From: Cloeon dipterum
Taxonomy: Eukaryota > Arthropoda > Insecta > Ephemeroptera > Baetidae
Assembly: GCF_949628265.1 (NCBI RefSeq)
Contig: NC_088789.1
Coordinates: 26,095,883-26,159,882 of the forward strand
Direction of reading: 5' to 3'
Length of the DNA: 64,000 nucleotides
Under the pieces are notes generated by a model. The model had not been told where the DNA came from and searched no databases. It saw nothing but the letters and a program-made list of their open reading frames with translations. Positions 33,956 through 45,517 of this stretch are shown here, one piece after another. Every line of letters begins with the position of its first letter. Position 1 is the stretch's first letter. The position numbers and the translations under genes were made by a program.

Positions 33956-35870
33956 AATTTTTCAATTATAATTTGACAAGATATTTATTGGAAATATCCA
34001 GGCAAAAGATTAAAAAATAGGGTACAGTACGCAGATATTTTTTTTTTATCAAGTTTCAATTATAGAATTTCTTAGCTCTGCGAAGATTAAAGGATGGACA
34101 TAGCTCACTAAAAATATTATGAGACGGGAAAATAGCGCACCGTTTGTATTGTACAGTGATTGTTTCGACCCCGCCTTTACTTCCAAAACAAAATTAATTA
34201 AAAGCAGAGAATTTCGAATCATCGATCGTTGATTGTCCAGCCTGCCACTTGCCCTCCTTTACAAAAATTTACACGCTCAAAATGTCATTCATTGTAACAA
34301 AAAGAAATTTTTTTATAAAAAAAGATTTATTTGGAAACTACAGACGTCCAGCCAATTCCGGAGAATTCACTGGCTGGTGCTTATTCTGCTGAACAAGGCA
34401 TCTCAATTACAAGTACAATCTTCTAACTGGAAGGAAAATTTCCATGTACCCAAACCAAAATAGGTTTTTAGGCCCTGTAAATATAATAGCTTAGATTATT
34501 CATTAAAAATTTAAGAGTCCAGGAACATTATTTAATGAGCTAAAAAGAAAATTTTAGTATTGGTGAAATTGGAAAGCACCGGGAAATAATTTATGGGATC
34601 GTAAAAAATGGCATCATGCCTCGCATGCTCATCGTCAGTTTGGCGGCACAGTATTGCATCGATAACTAGGCGTTGTGCAAACACCACCTAAACATTCCGG
34701 TTATCCTTCAAATTTCGTATCACCTGAGCTTACAAAGTAATGATGTGTTTTTCATCGGCCCTAAAAATATCTCACTTTAACGTGGAATGCTTAAAGTGCA
34801 GAGAAAATACTATACAAAATTAAATTTAACGGTCACTAATTTAATCCTGAAACCAGTTTCAAACACATTCATAATTGCCCGAATCACAGGTAAATGCACA
34901 CGGAATGCTGTGTTTAAAGATGTTAACTGTGCTGGGACAAATTGTTTCTAGATAAAAATCATTTGTGCACATCGATTTGCTGGAAGGTACGATCGTTGTG
35001 AAAGTGCATAAATATATAAATTTTTCAGTCTTTCTAGGACATGAGCAATTTTTACCAATCGAGCCTCATTCACTGATAATTTATTCGACGTCCCCTTCCC
35101 ATAAAAAATGTTTTTGATCGCAGTTATAGCCGCCAGAAAGGTTAAAAAATTAAATTCCTTTAAATTTTGCGTGAAGCATGAAGCGTGGTTTTTCCTCCTC
35201 CTCTCCAAAGAAGAATATTTTCGGCTTTTATTAAGATTTCAAACGACGATAATTCATCCTGGTCCCTTGGGCCGAAACACCTGCGAGGAATGCGTGTGGT
35301 TTCTGTTTCTCCTTTAATTTCTTTCACAACCGTCCCATTCTATAGTGGACAGTACCAATTTGTAAAAAAAACTTGGTTTTGAATACATATAAAGGTTTTA
35401 GTTTGGAACTGAACGAATCCACGCTTTTTGTTGTTATCTTCGCGATATTTTTTCTTTTACAACGTTGCTGTCTGTTCAATGCATCGTTTACTTGTGTTGT
35501 TCGAGACATGAATACTAAAAAGCGCAATCTGCCCGCCGACTTTTTGCCAATGTTCAAGCTGGGTTTTGCTGTTCGAAAATGTCATTAGCAAGATTTTCCA
35601 CTTTCAACTGCACAGTTGGGCTCTGGAGATGTGAAAGTGTTGCGACCGGGCCACTTGTTTCAGTTATGACGCGCACACTCGCTTTTCGAGAAATAAATAG
35701 CTTCACGCGTAATCGAATCGAGATTTAAATTGCAGATCAGGCGTGCATAAATTATTTCACCCACAGGTTGCTACTTAAACAAGGGGTAATTAAGTCAAAT
35801 TTTTGCTTTAAGGTTTTTTCGTGAAAAAATAACAAAATAAAACGATTGCTTTGCGATACTTGGCGGTTAA
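33956..35870. repeat. duplicated downstream region, unit 3, second part
   Basis: Matches 27510-28500 and, from about 35020, 29840-30418. No gene was recognised. Confidence 0.6.
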
Positions 35871-35873
35871 AAT

Positions 35874-35960
35874 AATTTCTTCCCTCTTAAGAACATCGGT
35901 TTGAATAACGTAATAAAACACAAATAATGACTTGTCGACAGGCGGGGAAAAAGTGGTAAG
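35874..35960. repeat. 87-bp direct repeat, left copy
   Basis: Shares AATTTCTTCCCTCTTA, GGTTTGAATAACGTAATAAA and GGCGGGGAAAAAGTGG with 45413-45500. The pair flanks the A1-A4 gene block. Confidence 0.65.
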
Positions 35961-36381
35961 CATCAAGCCAATCGAAATGAGCCTTATAGTTAGTTTTGTA
36001 TTTCTTCGGGGGATTTCCATACTTCAAATACATACGTTTGCGAATTTCATGATTCTTAAACAATTGGAAAAATTATTATTGTTTAGACACAAAATCAGGC
36101 AAATAGCCAAAATCCTTCGCAATATCTCAGAAGGACAATATTCGAATTTGGTATTTATATAAGCACAGAGTGTACCTCCATTTCTCTCGAACAGATATTC
36201 GCTCATTGAAATCCCCACAAGAGCGTTGGCAGCCAATACCGGCGTCCAGGAGTCGGTTTTGGCGAGAAAGTATTATGCAAGGCAATGCTATGCACATACT
36301 GACCGAACAGGAGGGGTTTTATATTATCCAAGCACTAAAATTGCTGGTGATTCTTGGTGAAATGGGGAATTGGGTTCTACT

Positions 36382-36388
36382 TATATAA
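36382..36388 (+). promoter_or_regulatory. TATA box of gene A1
   Basis: TATATAA about 105 bp before the A1 start codon; a second TATA-like TTATATAAG is at about 36156. Confidence 0.55.
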
Positions 36389-36487
36389 ACAAGTCAGGCA
36401 GCTTTGGAAAGAATTTCTTTACCTTACTCACGCGCTCTCGCGCGCACAAACTCACACACACACACGTCTGCTACTCAGGCTGGAGTC

Positions 36488-38454
36488 ATGAGAGTCAAGC
36501 TTTCTTTTGCGGCGTTTCTTCTGCTTCTTCTCAAAGTGATGGCCATAAATCCTGAAAATCAGCGTGCCCATGCGCCCTTCGCAAGTAAGTCACTGAATCC
36601 ATTCTTCCGATAACGCGAGCACCAATCATTTCTCTCTTTGAAGTATGTTCTCGAGAATTACGATCTTTTACCTAATCTCAACAATGGCTTTAGTGTCTGT
36701 GAAAACTTAAATTCGTCCTGGTCCCGGCAAAATTGCGTAACTTTCAACAACCAAACGCGAATTTCCTTGTTGCAAGAAAAGGTCAACAATCAATTCGACA
36801 ATGAAAATTTGGGTGTTTGTTGAACGTTGCGCAATTTTACCGGGACCAGGACGAATTTAAGTATTTTACTTGGCTATGCAGTTCCTGCTTCAGGCTTTTA
36901 TTTTACCATTTTGAATAAATAATAAAGTAGAGCTTTAACAGGCAAACAATTTAGGTTATTTTGCATTGCTTGATTCGTTTGTGAAATTTAGCAAGAGTTT
37001 ATCTCTGCTATGTGCAATAATGATAATTAAATCAGGACCAAGAAAAAGTTAAATTTCAGTCTTTGCCAAATTTATTCAAATATGAAATGATTTTTCACTT
37101 GATTTCGATCTCTTTCGTCAAATTGTAAAATAAATCGTGGTTTTACAGTAGGGAGACACTGCTTGAATAGCATGCAAACTTGGGGACTGATGTTCTCAAT
37201 AATTTAAACGGCAACCCAGCAAATTTTTAAACATAAAATAGCATTGCAATTAAAGATACAAACTTTTGTATTGCTTTACTCTGCATAAAGTTGTGGTAGC
37301 GACGATTGCCAGTAACTGCTCACAAAAAACACAAATTCGAAAGTGCTCCAAAAATTGCTTCACAAATGATAGAACAATTAAAAGTCAACCCTTTGTCAGA
37401 AGTTACAGGCAATCGCCACTGACACAGCGTAAATAGATTATTAAGTTATTATTTGTTATTGTGTCGACAATTTAGCTATTATTTGTTACGTGGAGCATAC
37501 ATTTTTAAAATTAAGCATCATTTTCAAGAAATCAAACAGCAGAAATAGACAGACGTGCGTATTTGTTGAATCCTACATAATAAATTTATGTAGTAAAATG
37601 TTAAACAATTCAAAAAATTAAAAAACGGGCATACAAAATGCATAACTATAAAAATACTGCAAACATTATTAGTTATTTCATTTTAACAGACGTCTTAATG
37701 CAGTGCTGAAAAATTTCGATTGAAACTTAAGGCGACTAAAGAATAATCAAGAATCACGAATAACATTAAAGCAGGATTATCTCATATGAAAAATCTCTAA
37801 TTCCTGTAAAACTATAATTCTACTCTCTGTTAAAAAGCGGAACACCCGCCGTGTGGGGCCTGCCAAACGCGTGCTACGTCTGTCTGATTTACGATGCTGT
37901 CGTTTGCATGTAGTCATATATATCATCCCGAAACCTCTTGTAATTTTGTGTGAGAAATTTGAAACAAAAGCTTTACTCGAATTCCCAATGCTGTGTATTT
38001 TTTCCTAAATAGAAAATGTTAAATTGTTCCAGCTATCTCAAGAACTGCACGGGCCACCAAACAAAACGGAAGGATTTTCGGCTTGTGGGAAAAAATTCGG
38101 CCTGCCAGCTATTTTGGATTTTGGGGAACTTCAGGCTGGCCGAGTTTCACTAATCCAACCGCCGTACACAATCACTTCCACTTTGGACCCAACGGAAACA
38201 ATGGAAACAACGGGAATAGTGGAAACGGGAATGGAAATCACGGAAATGGGAACCACGGAAACGGGAACCATGGAAATCACGGAAATGGAAACAACGGGTA
38301 TTGGAACGGAAACTGGTACGGAAATTGTCCCAGCTGTTCAACTGGCAGGAAAGTCGCAGTGAAACACGCTAAGGCTTCCACCACTAAAAACTCAGGCCAA
38401 AAGACGAAGAGCAATTCGGCGCCAAAGAGGGGTGGATCGTGGTTCATTTTTTAA
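36488..38454 (+). CDS. gene A1, secreted Asn/Gly-rich protein, 172 aa
   Basis: Two exons, 36488-36584 and 38033-38454, joined at phase 1. Exon 1 codes the signal peptide (MRVKLSFAAFLLLLLKVMA) and a short linker. Exon 2 codes a basic start (RTARATKQNGRIFGLWEKIR), an aromatic stretch (SYFGFWGTSGWPSF), AVHNHFHFGPNGNNGNNGNS, then GNGNHGN repeats, a CPSC motif and a Lys/Ser-rich end (KRGGSWFIF). The H-N-H-F-x-F-G-P-N motif is shared with gene A2. Exon 1 lies outside the duplicated block, so its copy B1 lacks it. It looks like an extracellular structural protein; no family name is certain. Confidence 0.75.
36711..36856. mobile_element. TTAA-flanked MITE (piggyBac-like), 146 bp
   Basis: Lies in the A1 intron. 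The ends are inverted repeats of about 45 bp (ATTCGTCCTGGTCCCGG), and TTAA occurs on both sides at 36707-36710 and 36857-36860, the target duplication used by piggyBac-type elements. No coding capacity. Confidence 0.75.
36960..37230 (+). repeat. dispersed repeat, copy in A1 intron
   Basis: Same-strand relative of 1950-2275: GCAATAATG, AAATCAGGACC, CTTGATTTCGATCTC, AAAATAAATCG and CTCAATAATTTA occur in the same order. Confidence 0.5.
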
Positions 38455-38810
38455 AACTCCACTACTTCAATATTATCTTGTTTTATGTGTGTGTTTTGTT
38501 ATTGCAATATCTGTAATGGTATTGAGCTTTACTGTTAAATAAGTAATTAAATACTTGAATATATTGTTTCATTTCCTCACGAAATTCCACTTTTAATATG
38601 TAAAAGCTGTTAATTGTTAAAAACAGTGAATTAATTTTGGACTGTGATATTTCGCTGATCAATAATGGAATTAAAAACCATCAGGTCAATATGAAACCAA
38701 AATATGATAATCTTGAATTCTTTTTCTCACCTCCTTATCGAAATTTTAGCTGTCTTTCATTCTCACGTTAATGTTCGTTCGAGTCCGAGAGTGTTCTACT
38801 TTCCATCTAA

Positions 38811-38817
38811 TATAAAA
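38811..38817 (+). promoter_or_regulatory. TATA box of gene A2
   Basis: TATAAAA 60 bp before the A2 start codon; the surrounding sequence is kept in block B. Confidence 0.65.
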
Positions 38818-38870
38818 TCCTGCTGTACATCGCAGCGGGGCACAAGCTTTCGGACCGTGAGGTGTTCATC

Positions 38871-40228
38871 ATGATTATCGCATCCTCAGCTTTCGTTTTG
38901 CTCTCATTGCTAGCTACTCCTCAACTGATGCTGCAGCTTCCACCACGAGGAATCTACAGCCCTGTCGTAGGTCAGTAAATGTAATAAAACTTACGCATAA
39001 CCATGCGCACGTGCCCAGCTGACAAATTAGAAATTCATTTGTGAGAGCTTAAATTTATGTGACTTTCATCATCAGCTCAGATTCAAGGCAATCAAGTGTG
39101 TGGACGGCGGTTCGCTATGAACAAAAAATCCTCTCTAGCCGTTCGGGCCACGTGCGGTAGATTTTTTTTCTAGAAAAAGGCGAGTCTATCGCCCTCACGA
39201 AAAGGGCAGAGCTCAGGCGTCAATCCAATGCGCTTGCTATAAAATATTTAAATCATTTCATGCTTTAACCGGTTTTTCCACTCTTCCGCAGCAAATAACA
39301 AACATGCAGCAAGAAGGCGTTCCTAAAGCAATATCTCACTGTAGATCAAAGGGACATAAATTCCGATCATTAATTAAATTTTTACAACGCATCAATCATT
39401 AGGATGTCATTAATATTACGTGGGAGGTGCTATTGAACTTTATATAAAATATTTTCATGTTGATCGTACCTAACATTGTATTTTATGTTAAGACTGCAAA
39501 TTCGTGCAATAATGAGTACAGTATGCAATACGCATGATCGGTGTGCTCACCAAGTTGCCTACATTTTCATTCCATTAATAATATGAAGTTTGCAAAATTG
39601 CAATAAGGTGGTACAATTAATAAGTTTCTTGTAATTTATTCAGGAAATGCCAATACTGTACTTCACGACTACTTATTGAAAATTGTGGCCAATCAACCTT
39701 CTCTCAAAAAGAAAGAACAGATTACTCAACTTCCCAATAGTATTTAGATTTCCATATAATATGGTGTTCTTCCTCGAGTCAATCAAATTTTTGAAATAAA
39801 TGTTATACCTCATTCTTAAGTAAAAGTGAATAGGAAGATCAATAACCAAAAGCAACGAAAAAATATATAGAAACGATCAAAAATTGTAAATTAAAATATT
39901 TTCTATTGTTTTTAGAGCCACTGAAAATTAAAAATAAACATGTCCAGCTCTAATGTGTTTTTTTTTTTATTTAAATATTTAATATTTTCGTTATCTTACT
40001 GTGTCAAATGATGAAATTTCAGGAACGGAATTTGTTCACCAAGTCAGCGCCGTAAACGTGCCTCTCGGAGCGCATCTCGAGAAAGGATTGCACTGGAATC
40101 TTCTGTTCAAACCGTATCAACGACCTGCACCACTCCCGCCTTACTCGCATCATCACGTGCAAAACCACTTCTGGATCGCATTTGGACCAAATGAAATGAA
40201 TGGGAATAGTGGGAACAATAGACATTGA
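38871..40228 (+). CDS. gene A2, small secreted His/Pro-rich protein, 101 aa
   Basis: Exons 38871-38970 and 40023-40228, phase 1. Exon 1 codes the signal peptide (MIIASSAFVLLSLLATPQLM) and QLPPRGIYSPVV. Exon 2 codes GTEFVHQVSAVNVPLGAHLE, a Pro/His region (PPYSHHH) and a tail VQNHFWIAFGPNEMNGNSGN. The tail matches the A1 motif HNHFHFGPNGNNGNNGNSGN, so A1 and A2 are probably old paralogues, A2 having lost the long Asn/Gly tract. No known domain; likely extracellular. Confidence 0.72.
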
Positions 40229-40229
40229 A

Positions 40230-40915
40230 TAGAAAGGCCTATTTAATTATTTATTTAAAACTTGTTAGAGTTTAAATGTTTCAATATATAAATAGAGATA
40301 CTTAAATTAAGTCAACTTCCAGAAAATTTGAGATAGCCAAAGGATCACAGGACTTTTAACTCCATTTGGAGGTTGCCCTAATTGTACTTTCAAAAAATAT
40401 AAATTAAAAAACGATTAAAATGCCAGAATATGAAAGTTTCCTCTTTAGTGAGGAGAATAAAATAAATTATAAATAATGATGATATAAACGAACTTGTCTT
40501 AAACGTTAGAAATGCTTCCCTCTAGTGAAAATTTAAAGTTTTTAAAATTTTGTAGCATAATTATGCAATTTTTAGTGGAAAACATCAGGCAAGACTATTT
40601 GCGTGTGTTTTAAAATGTTTTGTCGGTGAGCATCACCCAATTTAACGTTTTTAAAAATTTCTTAAATACCAATTTCCAAAAATAAGTGGCTGATTTATTC
40701 AGATTATTTCATTTGAATGAAAAATTTAAGTCTCATAAACTTTTAACGAGTGGTGAAAAATCACAGCGATAAAATCAAATCAAAAAAGAATTTGGGAGGG
40801 AGTTGACTTTTGAAGAATGGGCGGAGGATCCTTTTCCTCGCGTATTTCTTTGGTTCCCCTCTTCTTTGCTTTTTTGTCCTCCCGAATTCTGCTTTGGAAG
40901 AAATGAACGAAGAGC
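40230..40915. other. spacer between A2 and A3
   Basis: AT-rich non-coding sequence, kept in block B at about 54580-55260. Confidence 0.5.
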
Positions 40916-40919
40916 AAGA

Positions 40920-40927
40920 TATAAAAG
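40920..40927 (+). promoter_or_regulatory. TATA box of gene A3
   Basis: TATAAAAG 82 bp before the A3 start codon; kept at 55264-55271 in block B. Confidence 0.7.
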
Positions 40928-41001
40928 CAGCTGCCTGTTTCACTTTCTATTTCTCTCGCTTCTGCCGATCTTTCGCTCTGAGTTCGCCACAGCGCGCCCC
41001 G

Positions 41002-42770
41002 ATGATGGGGGTGGCGTTGAAAGCTCTCACTCTATCGCTCTTAGCGAGCATACTAGTATTCCACGTGCATGGCGAATCAAGTACACGTAAGTTACTCATT
41101 TATTTTTACTATATATCTAGTGCTCTAAATTTTTTCGTTACTTCCTACTTTGATATTCTGCTCAAAAGTTAAACATATTTTATTTAAATTCGTCTAAAAC
41201 ATGTATTTTTGTACCAACATGCAATTATTACCTTGCCAGAACTAAATAGAAACAAAAACATTCTTTCAGGGCACTCTGATGCCATTGATAATGGTGATCA
41301 AGAGGCATTGTCTAGATCTGCAGGTTGGTTCAAAAATGCATGGCCCAGCAATGAATACAATTACAAACGATTGACCGCTGATGAGCAAATTAACGACTTT
41401 CACGCAGAGCTAAATACCGCTCAGCAAGGCGGTGGAATGGGCTCAAGAATCAACCTCGGCACAGGAGGATCACATCGCAGGAGAGCTCGACAAGCAGATG
41501 GTGAAACCATTGAAATCGATCCTGACATATTCTCCGGAGTCTCTGCACTTGACACGAACCCTGGCAACACTGGCAAGGCAGGTGGCACCGGCAGGCAAGG
41601 CGGCGGCGGCGGCGGCGGCCCAGGTGGAGGCGGCGGCGGCCCAGGCGGCGGCGGCGGCCCAGGAGGCGGCGGTGGTGGCCCAGGAGGAGGCGGCGGCGGC
41701 CCAGGTGGAGGCGGCGGCGGCCCAGGAGGCGGTGGTGGCCCAGGAGGAGGCGGCGGCGGCCCGGGCGGCGGCGGTGGTGGCCCAGGCGGCGGCGGCGGCC
41801 CAGGTGGAGGCGGCGGTGGCCCAGGAGGAGGCGGCGGCGGCCCAGGCGGCGGTGGTGGCCCAGGAGGAGGTGGCGGCGGCCCAGGCGGCGGTGGCGGCCC
41901 AGGTGGAGGCGGCGGCGGCCCAGGTGGAGGCGGCGGCGGCCCAGGAGGCGGCGGCGGCGGTGGCCCAGGAGGCGGCGGCGGCGGCCCAGGTGGAGGCGGC
42001 GGCGGCCCAGGCGGCGGCGGTGGCGGCCCAGGTGGCGGCAGCCCAGGCGGAGGCGGCGGTGGCAGCCCAGGCGGCGGCGGCGGTGGTGGCGGCAGCCAAG
42101 GCTGCAATTGCAACAACGGCAATGGCAACAACTGGAACAATGGCAACAACTGCAACAACGGACACGGAGGTGAATAAGTCTGAAAACGCTTTTAAACAAG
42201 ATGCTCATGTTGAATTGTTTGATGCTAAAATTGAAAATTAAATATATATTTCACTCCAAAAATTTATTTAAAGCAGCTGCTAAATTTAATTTATGGACCG
42301 TGCTATCATAGCCTCTTTCATTTTGAAAATTAAACTACTGCAATCTTAATATTCCAGGCAACGGATTCGGGAGACCCGGATTTGGAAGACCTGGATTCGG
42401 CAGGCCTAACTTCGGTGGATGGAGGCCAGGTGGCTGTGGCGGAAGACCTTCAAGGCCGCCATTTGGACGTCCCCCTGCTTGGGGTTGCAACAGAAATAAC
42501 TTCTTTGGAGTTTCACCCTGCGGATATCCATCGCCTCCTCCGAGGGTGCAATGTAGTTTTATGAGCAATCCATTTGATGACCAATATAGCTATAATAACT
42601 GGGGCTCTTGGGGCTCGTCGGGTTCGTCGGGTTCGTGGAATAACTGGGGTGATTACGATGATTTTGGGGATTCCTGGAATAATAATGGCAACGATAATGA
42701 CGATATTGGGGGGCTTCTTTGTGGCGGCGGGAAAGTTTTTTGCAATGGAAATTACTGTGGATGCGTTTGA
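41002..42770 (+). CDS. gene A3, silk-like GPGGGG repeat protein, 465 aa
   Basis: Exons 41002-41086, 41270-42169 and 42358-42770, both introns phase 1. Residues 1-24 are a signal peptide ([20 protein letters not shown], then HVHG). Residues 30-97 are a charged N-terminal region ([16 protein letters not shown]). RRRAR at 98-102 is a furin-type cleavage site followed by QADGE. Residues about 139-305 are almost only Gly and Pro in PGGGG and PGGGGG units, similar in spirit to spider flagelliform GPGGX. Then comes [20 protein letters not shown]. The last exon codes [20 protein letters not shown], a Cys/Trp/Asn-rich part and [18 protein letters not shown]. Probably an extracellular structural or adhesive protein. 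The antisense Pro-rich frames over the repeat are shadows. Confidence 0.85.
41600..42095. repeat. GC-rich Gly/Pro codon repeat in A3
   Basis: Imperfect tandem array of GGCGGCGGCCCAGGN units with unit lengths of 15-24 bp. The third base varies while the frame is kept. Confidence 0.85.
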
Positions 42771-42885
42771 AATGAAAAGGAGCAAGCTTATTATTTCTGA
42801 AATATTCATCGATTTATTGCTCAAGGCTGCTTCCGTTAAAGGAGTCGATTATTGTGTAATTGTTTGTAAGAATGTGCTGATATGA

Positions 42886-42891
42886 AGAATA
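42886..42891 (+). terminator. poly(A) signal of gene A3
   Basis: AATAAA about 115 bp after the stop codon, kept in block B near 59149. Confidence 0.55.
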
Positions 42892-43149
42892 AAAAGTGTA
42901 GAACGTTATAAAATAAAGTATTTTCCATTATGTATTCTCCCTTAAGTTATTTGTTTGATTTTGCAAAATAATTTACTTTCCTTACACAAAATAAAATGAC
43001 AATTTACTAGACAATCAGATTTTAGCAAAAGAAATTAAAAATGAAAAGGCGGAATTTATTTAAAACTTGCGGAAATTTATCTCGAAAATTTTCAAATAAT
43101 AACCAGAAAAATCACACAAAAAACAGCATTTTAAAAAGCAAAAAAATCC

Positions 43150-43370
43150 TACCTCCTGCGACGCATTTGCCATAAGGGCAAAAGAAAAATTCCGTGTCTC
43201 TTTTGTCCTTGAAATCGGACGTCAGGTCGTTCAACTTTTGACGACAACCCTGAACCAAGAGGCTTGTTTGCCGAAACCGCTCCCACCGGCGATCGTTTTT
43301 GAGTCGGATATTGATTGTGCCTGCCAGCTCACGGTCGCAAACTGGCCTTTCAAAGATGGGAATGCAACCA
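43150..43370 (-). other. conserved antisense reading frame block, copy A
   Basis: A GC-richer block between A3 and A4, well kept in block B (59470-59660). On the minus strand it is open, with several Cys (FERPVCDRELAGT, then VQGCRQKLNDLTSDFKDKRD, then FCPYGKC). FERPVC followed by a later Cys faintly recalls a Kazal-type exon. No start codon, signal peptide or partner exon was found. Copy B is shifted out of frame near its end. It may be a relic exon or a regulatory block. Confidence 0.3.
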
Positions 43371-43374
43371 AGTC

Positions 43375-43930
43375 AGGAAACGCTTCCTAGGATTTACGAA
43401 ATCTGAGAAAAGTTTGAATAAACTAAATGCATATTAAGGATTCGAGAGTCGAGAGCCGTATAAATTTATTTTCAGTGCACCAATCTGGACACAAAAAAGC
43501 AAAGCCACTTAAAATTTCAGTTTCAATTGCAGATTTAAAAAATTACTTCAAAATGTTAATAGATTAAAAAAGGAACAATATATTACAATTTTAATGACAG
43601 AAAGTATACATTGGGGCGAAAAAATTACTAGTAACACCATGTCGTGAGCCATTAAAGATATTCTATTCTATGAAGAAAACATATGAATTGGTGAGTGCTA
43701 AATTTCACATCAAATTAATTTTGGTAAAAAAAAAATACAGAACACCCACTTGCTGCCAGAGTCCGAGGGATTTTTTTACCATTTTTCCCTACTCCTTTCT
43801 ACCACTCCTCTGTGAATATTCGCTAAAAGAAGGGAACCAGTGAGAATGGAAGTGGAAAAGAGGCGGCGAAAATCCCTTCTCGTTCTCCTTCTCACCAAAG
43901 CTCGTTTTATTCTTTGAGAAGCAGCTCCCA
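43375..43930. other. spacer upstream of A4
   Basis: Non-coding and kept in block B. A purine-rich stretch at about 43830-43900 precedes the likely A4 leader. No clear TATA box. Confidence 0.4.
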
Positions 43931-43946
43931 AGGGTTGACAACGATG

Positions 43947-44005
43947 GTAAGCTTATCATTTAACTTGGCACTGGATACTATTTTATTTTTTATGCAATAT
44001 TCTAG
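43947..44005 (+). other. 59-nt intron in the A4 leader
   Basis: ATG/GTAAGC donor and TTCTAG/GG acceptor. The same 59-nt intron occurs in copy B at 60202-60260. Splicing would place a three-codon upstream frame (ATG GGC TCA, then TAA) ahead of the main start, in both copies. Confidence 0.5.
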
Positions 44006-44038
44006 GGCTCATAACAGCGCCAGAAAATCAATTTAGAT

Positions 44039-45177
44039 ATGGATTTGCCCATAATCGTAGCAGTTGCTCTTATTTTCAACACTGTCGTCTGCACTGACGT
44101 CAACAACGTCCATCAAAACAACAGCGTCGTCGAAGATGTTGTTACACGTGAGTATTTTGCAACATTGTTAACTCAGTTAAGAAAAAATTTGATACAAATA
44201 GCCGTTTTTTTCTCAATCTATTTGAAATGGCTTTGAATTATGTGATGAGAAAAAATATTTTTTCTGATGGTTACATTCTCTATTCTATTTCAGTCCCGTT
44301 TACTGAAAAACCAAGCCAGCAAAATGCGGGAATCAGGCATTACCTAAAGGCTGATTTCCCACCAAGAATTAGACCCTCAAATAGAGCTTCGCCATCAGAA
44401 AAGACACAAGCTGAAAAGTTTGCGGCAGAATTTCAACAATGGGCTGACTACAACTACAAAAGAAGACCCCCGTCAGGAAATGGTCCTTCACCTGGCGGTA
44501 ATAACCCTGGAGGGGATAATAACCCAGGAGGGGGTAATAACCCAGGTGAGGGTGATACCCCAGGAGGGGGTAATATCCCTGGAGGGGGTTATAACCCTGG
44601 AGGAGGCAGTAATCCCGGAGGGGGTGGTTACCCTGGAGATGGCAACTATCCCAGAGGGGGTTATAACCCTGGGGGAGGCAATAATCCCGGAGGGGGTGGT
44701 TACCCTGGATGGGGCAATAACCCTGGAGGAGGCAATCCCCCTGGAGGGGGTGGTTACCCTGGATGGGGTAATTATCCCGGAGGGGGTTATAACCCTGGGG
44801 GAGGCAGTAATCCCGGAGGGGGTGGTCACCCTGGTTGGGGTAATAATCCTGGAGGGGGTGGTAACCCTGGAGGTGGTGGTCACCCTGGCTGGGGAAATAA
44901 CCCTGGAGGATGTGGATGTTCTAGAAATGGGCCTGCATGTGAGTCTTGCAACAGCTGTTGTTCGTGCTGTAATTCGTGCAGCCAATGCTCTTCTGGTAGA
45001 TGTCAGCCCCCACCTCCGCCTCCTTGTCAAATGAACAGAAATAATTATTACGGTCGTGATCTGCATTCAGGGTTTGAAGACTGGGGAAATCGATGGGCAG
45101 ACAGAAATAACTGGAACTATCCACACTATGATAGCAATTATTACGGTCGTGGACTAGACTACGATTCATATTATTAG
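44039..45177 (+). CDS. gene A4, secreted NPGGG-repeat Cys-rich protein, 330 aa
   Basis: Exons 44039-44147 and 44294-45177, phase 1. The signal peptide is in residues 1-19 (MDLPIIVAVALIFNTVVCT), followed by DVNNVHQNNSVVEDV. Exon 2 codes TEKPSQQNAGIRHYLKADFP, a helical EKFAAEFQQW segment, then about 25 imperfect N-N-P-G-G-G units with G-Y-P-G-W-G variants. A dense Cys cluster follows (CESCNSCCSCCNSCSQCSSG), then PPPPPPC and a Tyr/Asn/Trp/Asp-rich tail ending GRGLDYDSYY. AATAAA is at 45363. It is probably a disulfide-linked extracellular structural protein secreted with A3. The Cys cluster and the tail are identical in B4, while the repeat number differs. Confidence 0.83.
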
Positions 45178-45412
45178 GCTCGCAAACTTTTAAAGGTGAT
45201 ATTTGTCGGGCATTGGAAATGCAAAATACTTACATGCTTATTTTTTTCCCAATTGTAAACCGGACCTAGATGTATCAAGAACCAATTGATAGGTGTGATT
45301 GTAGTTTATAATAAAAAAATTAAATATGTATTTGTTTTGTGTATTGCAAGGCTGTTGTACTGAATAAACGCGTCAATAAAATTACGTATTTTTTGTTCAT
45401 TTCACCTTTTTC

Positions 45413-45500
45413 AATTTCTTCCCTCTTAGGAATATCGGTTTGAATAACGTAATAAATCACAAATAATGACTTGTCGATTGGCGGGGAAAAAGTGGCAAGC
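45413..45500. repeat. 87-bp direct repeat, right copy
   Basis: Matches 35874-35960. It begins exactly where the match between blocks A and B ends. Confidence 0.65.
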
Positions 45501-45517
45501 AACTCACATTGTCAGCA

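Larger units (their letters stand above)
37757..45413 (+). repeat. duplicated block A (genes A1 exon 2 to A4)
   Basis: Collinear with block B at 50806-61354. The left junction lies at CGAATAACATTAAAGCAGG and the right at TTCATTTCACCTTT. Coding and non-coding parts match alike apart from later insertions and changes in repeat length. Confidence 0.9.

Noticed and set aside
41421-42241. Long Pro-rich, Ala/Gln-rich and Arg/Leu-rich frames over the A3 repeat on both strands
   Set aside because: They are by-products of a GC-rich codon repeat. Only the Gly/Pro frame joins conserved flanking exons. The same holds for 55765-58511.
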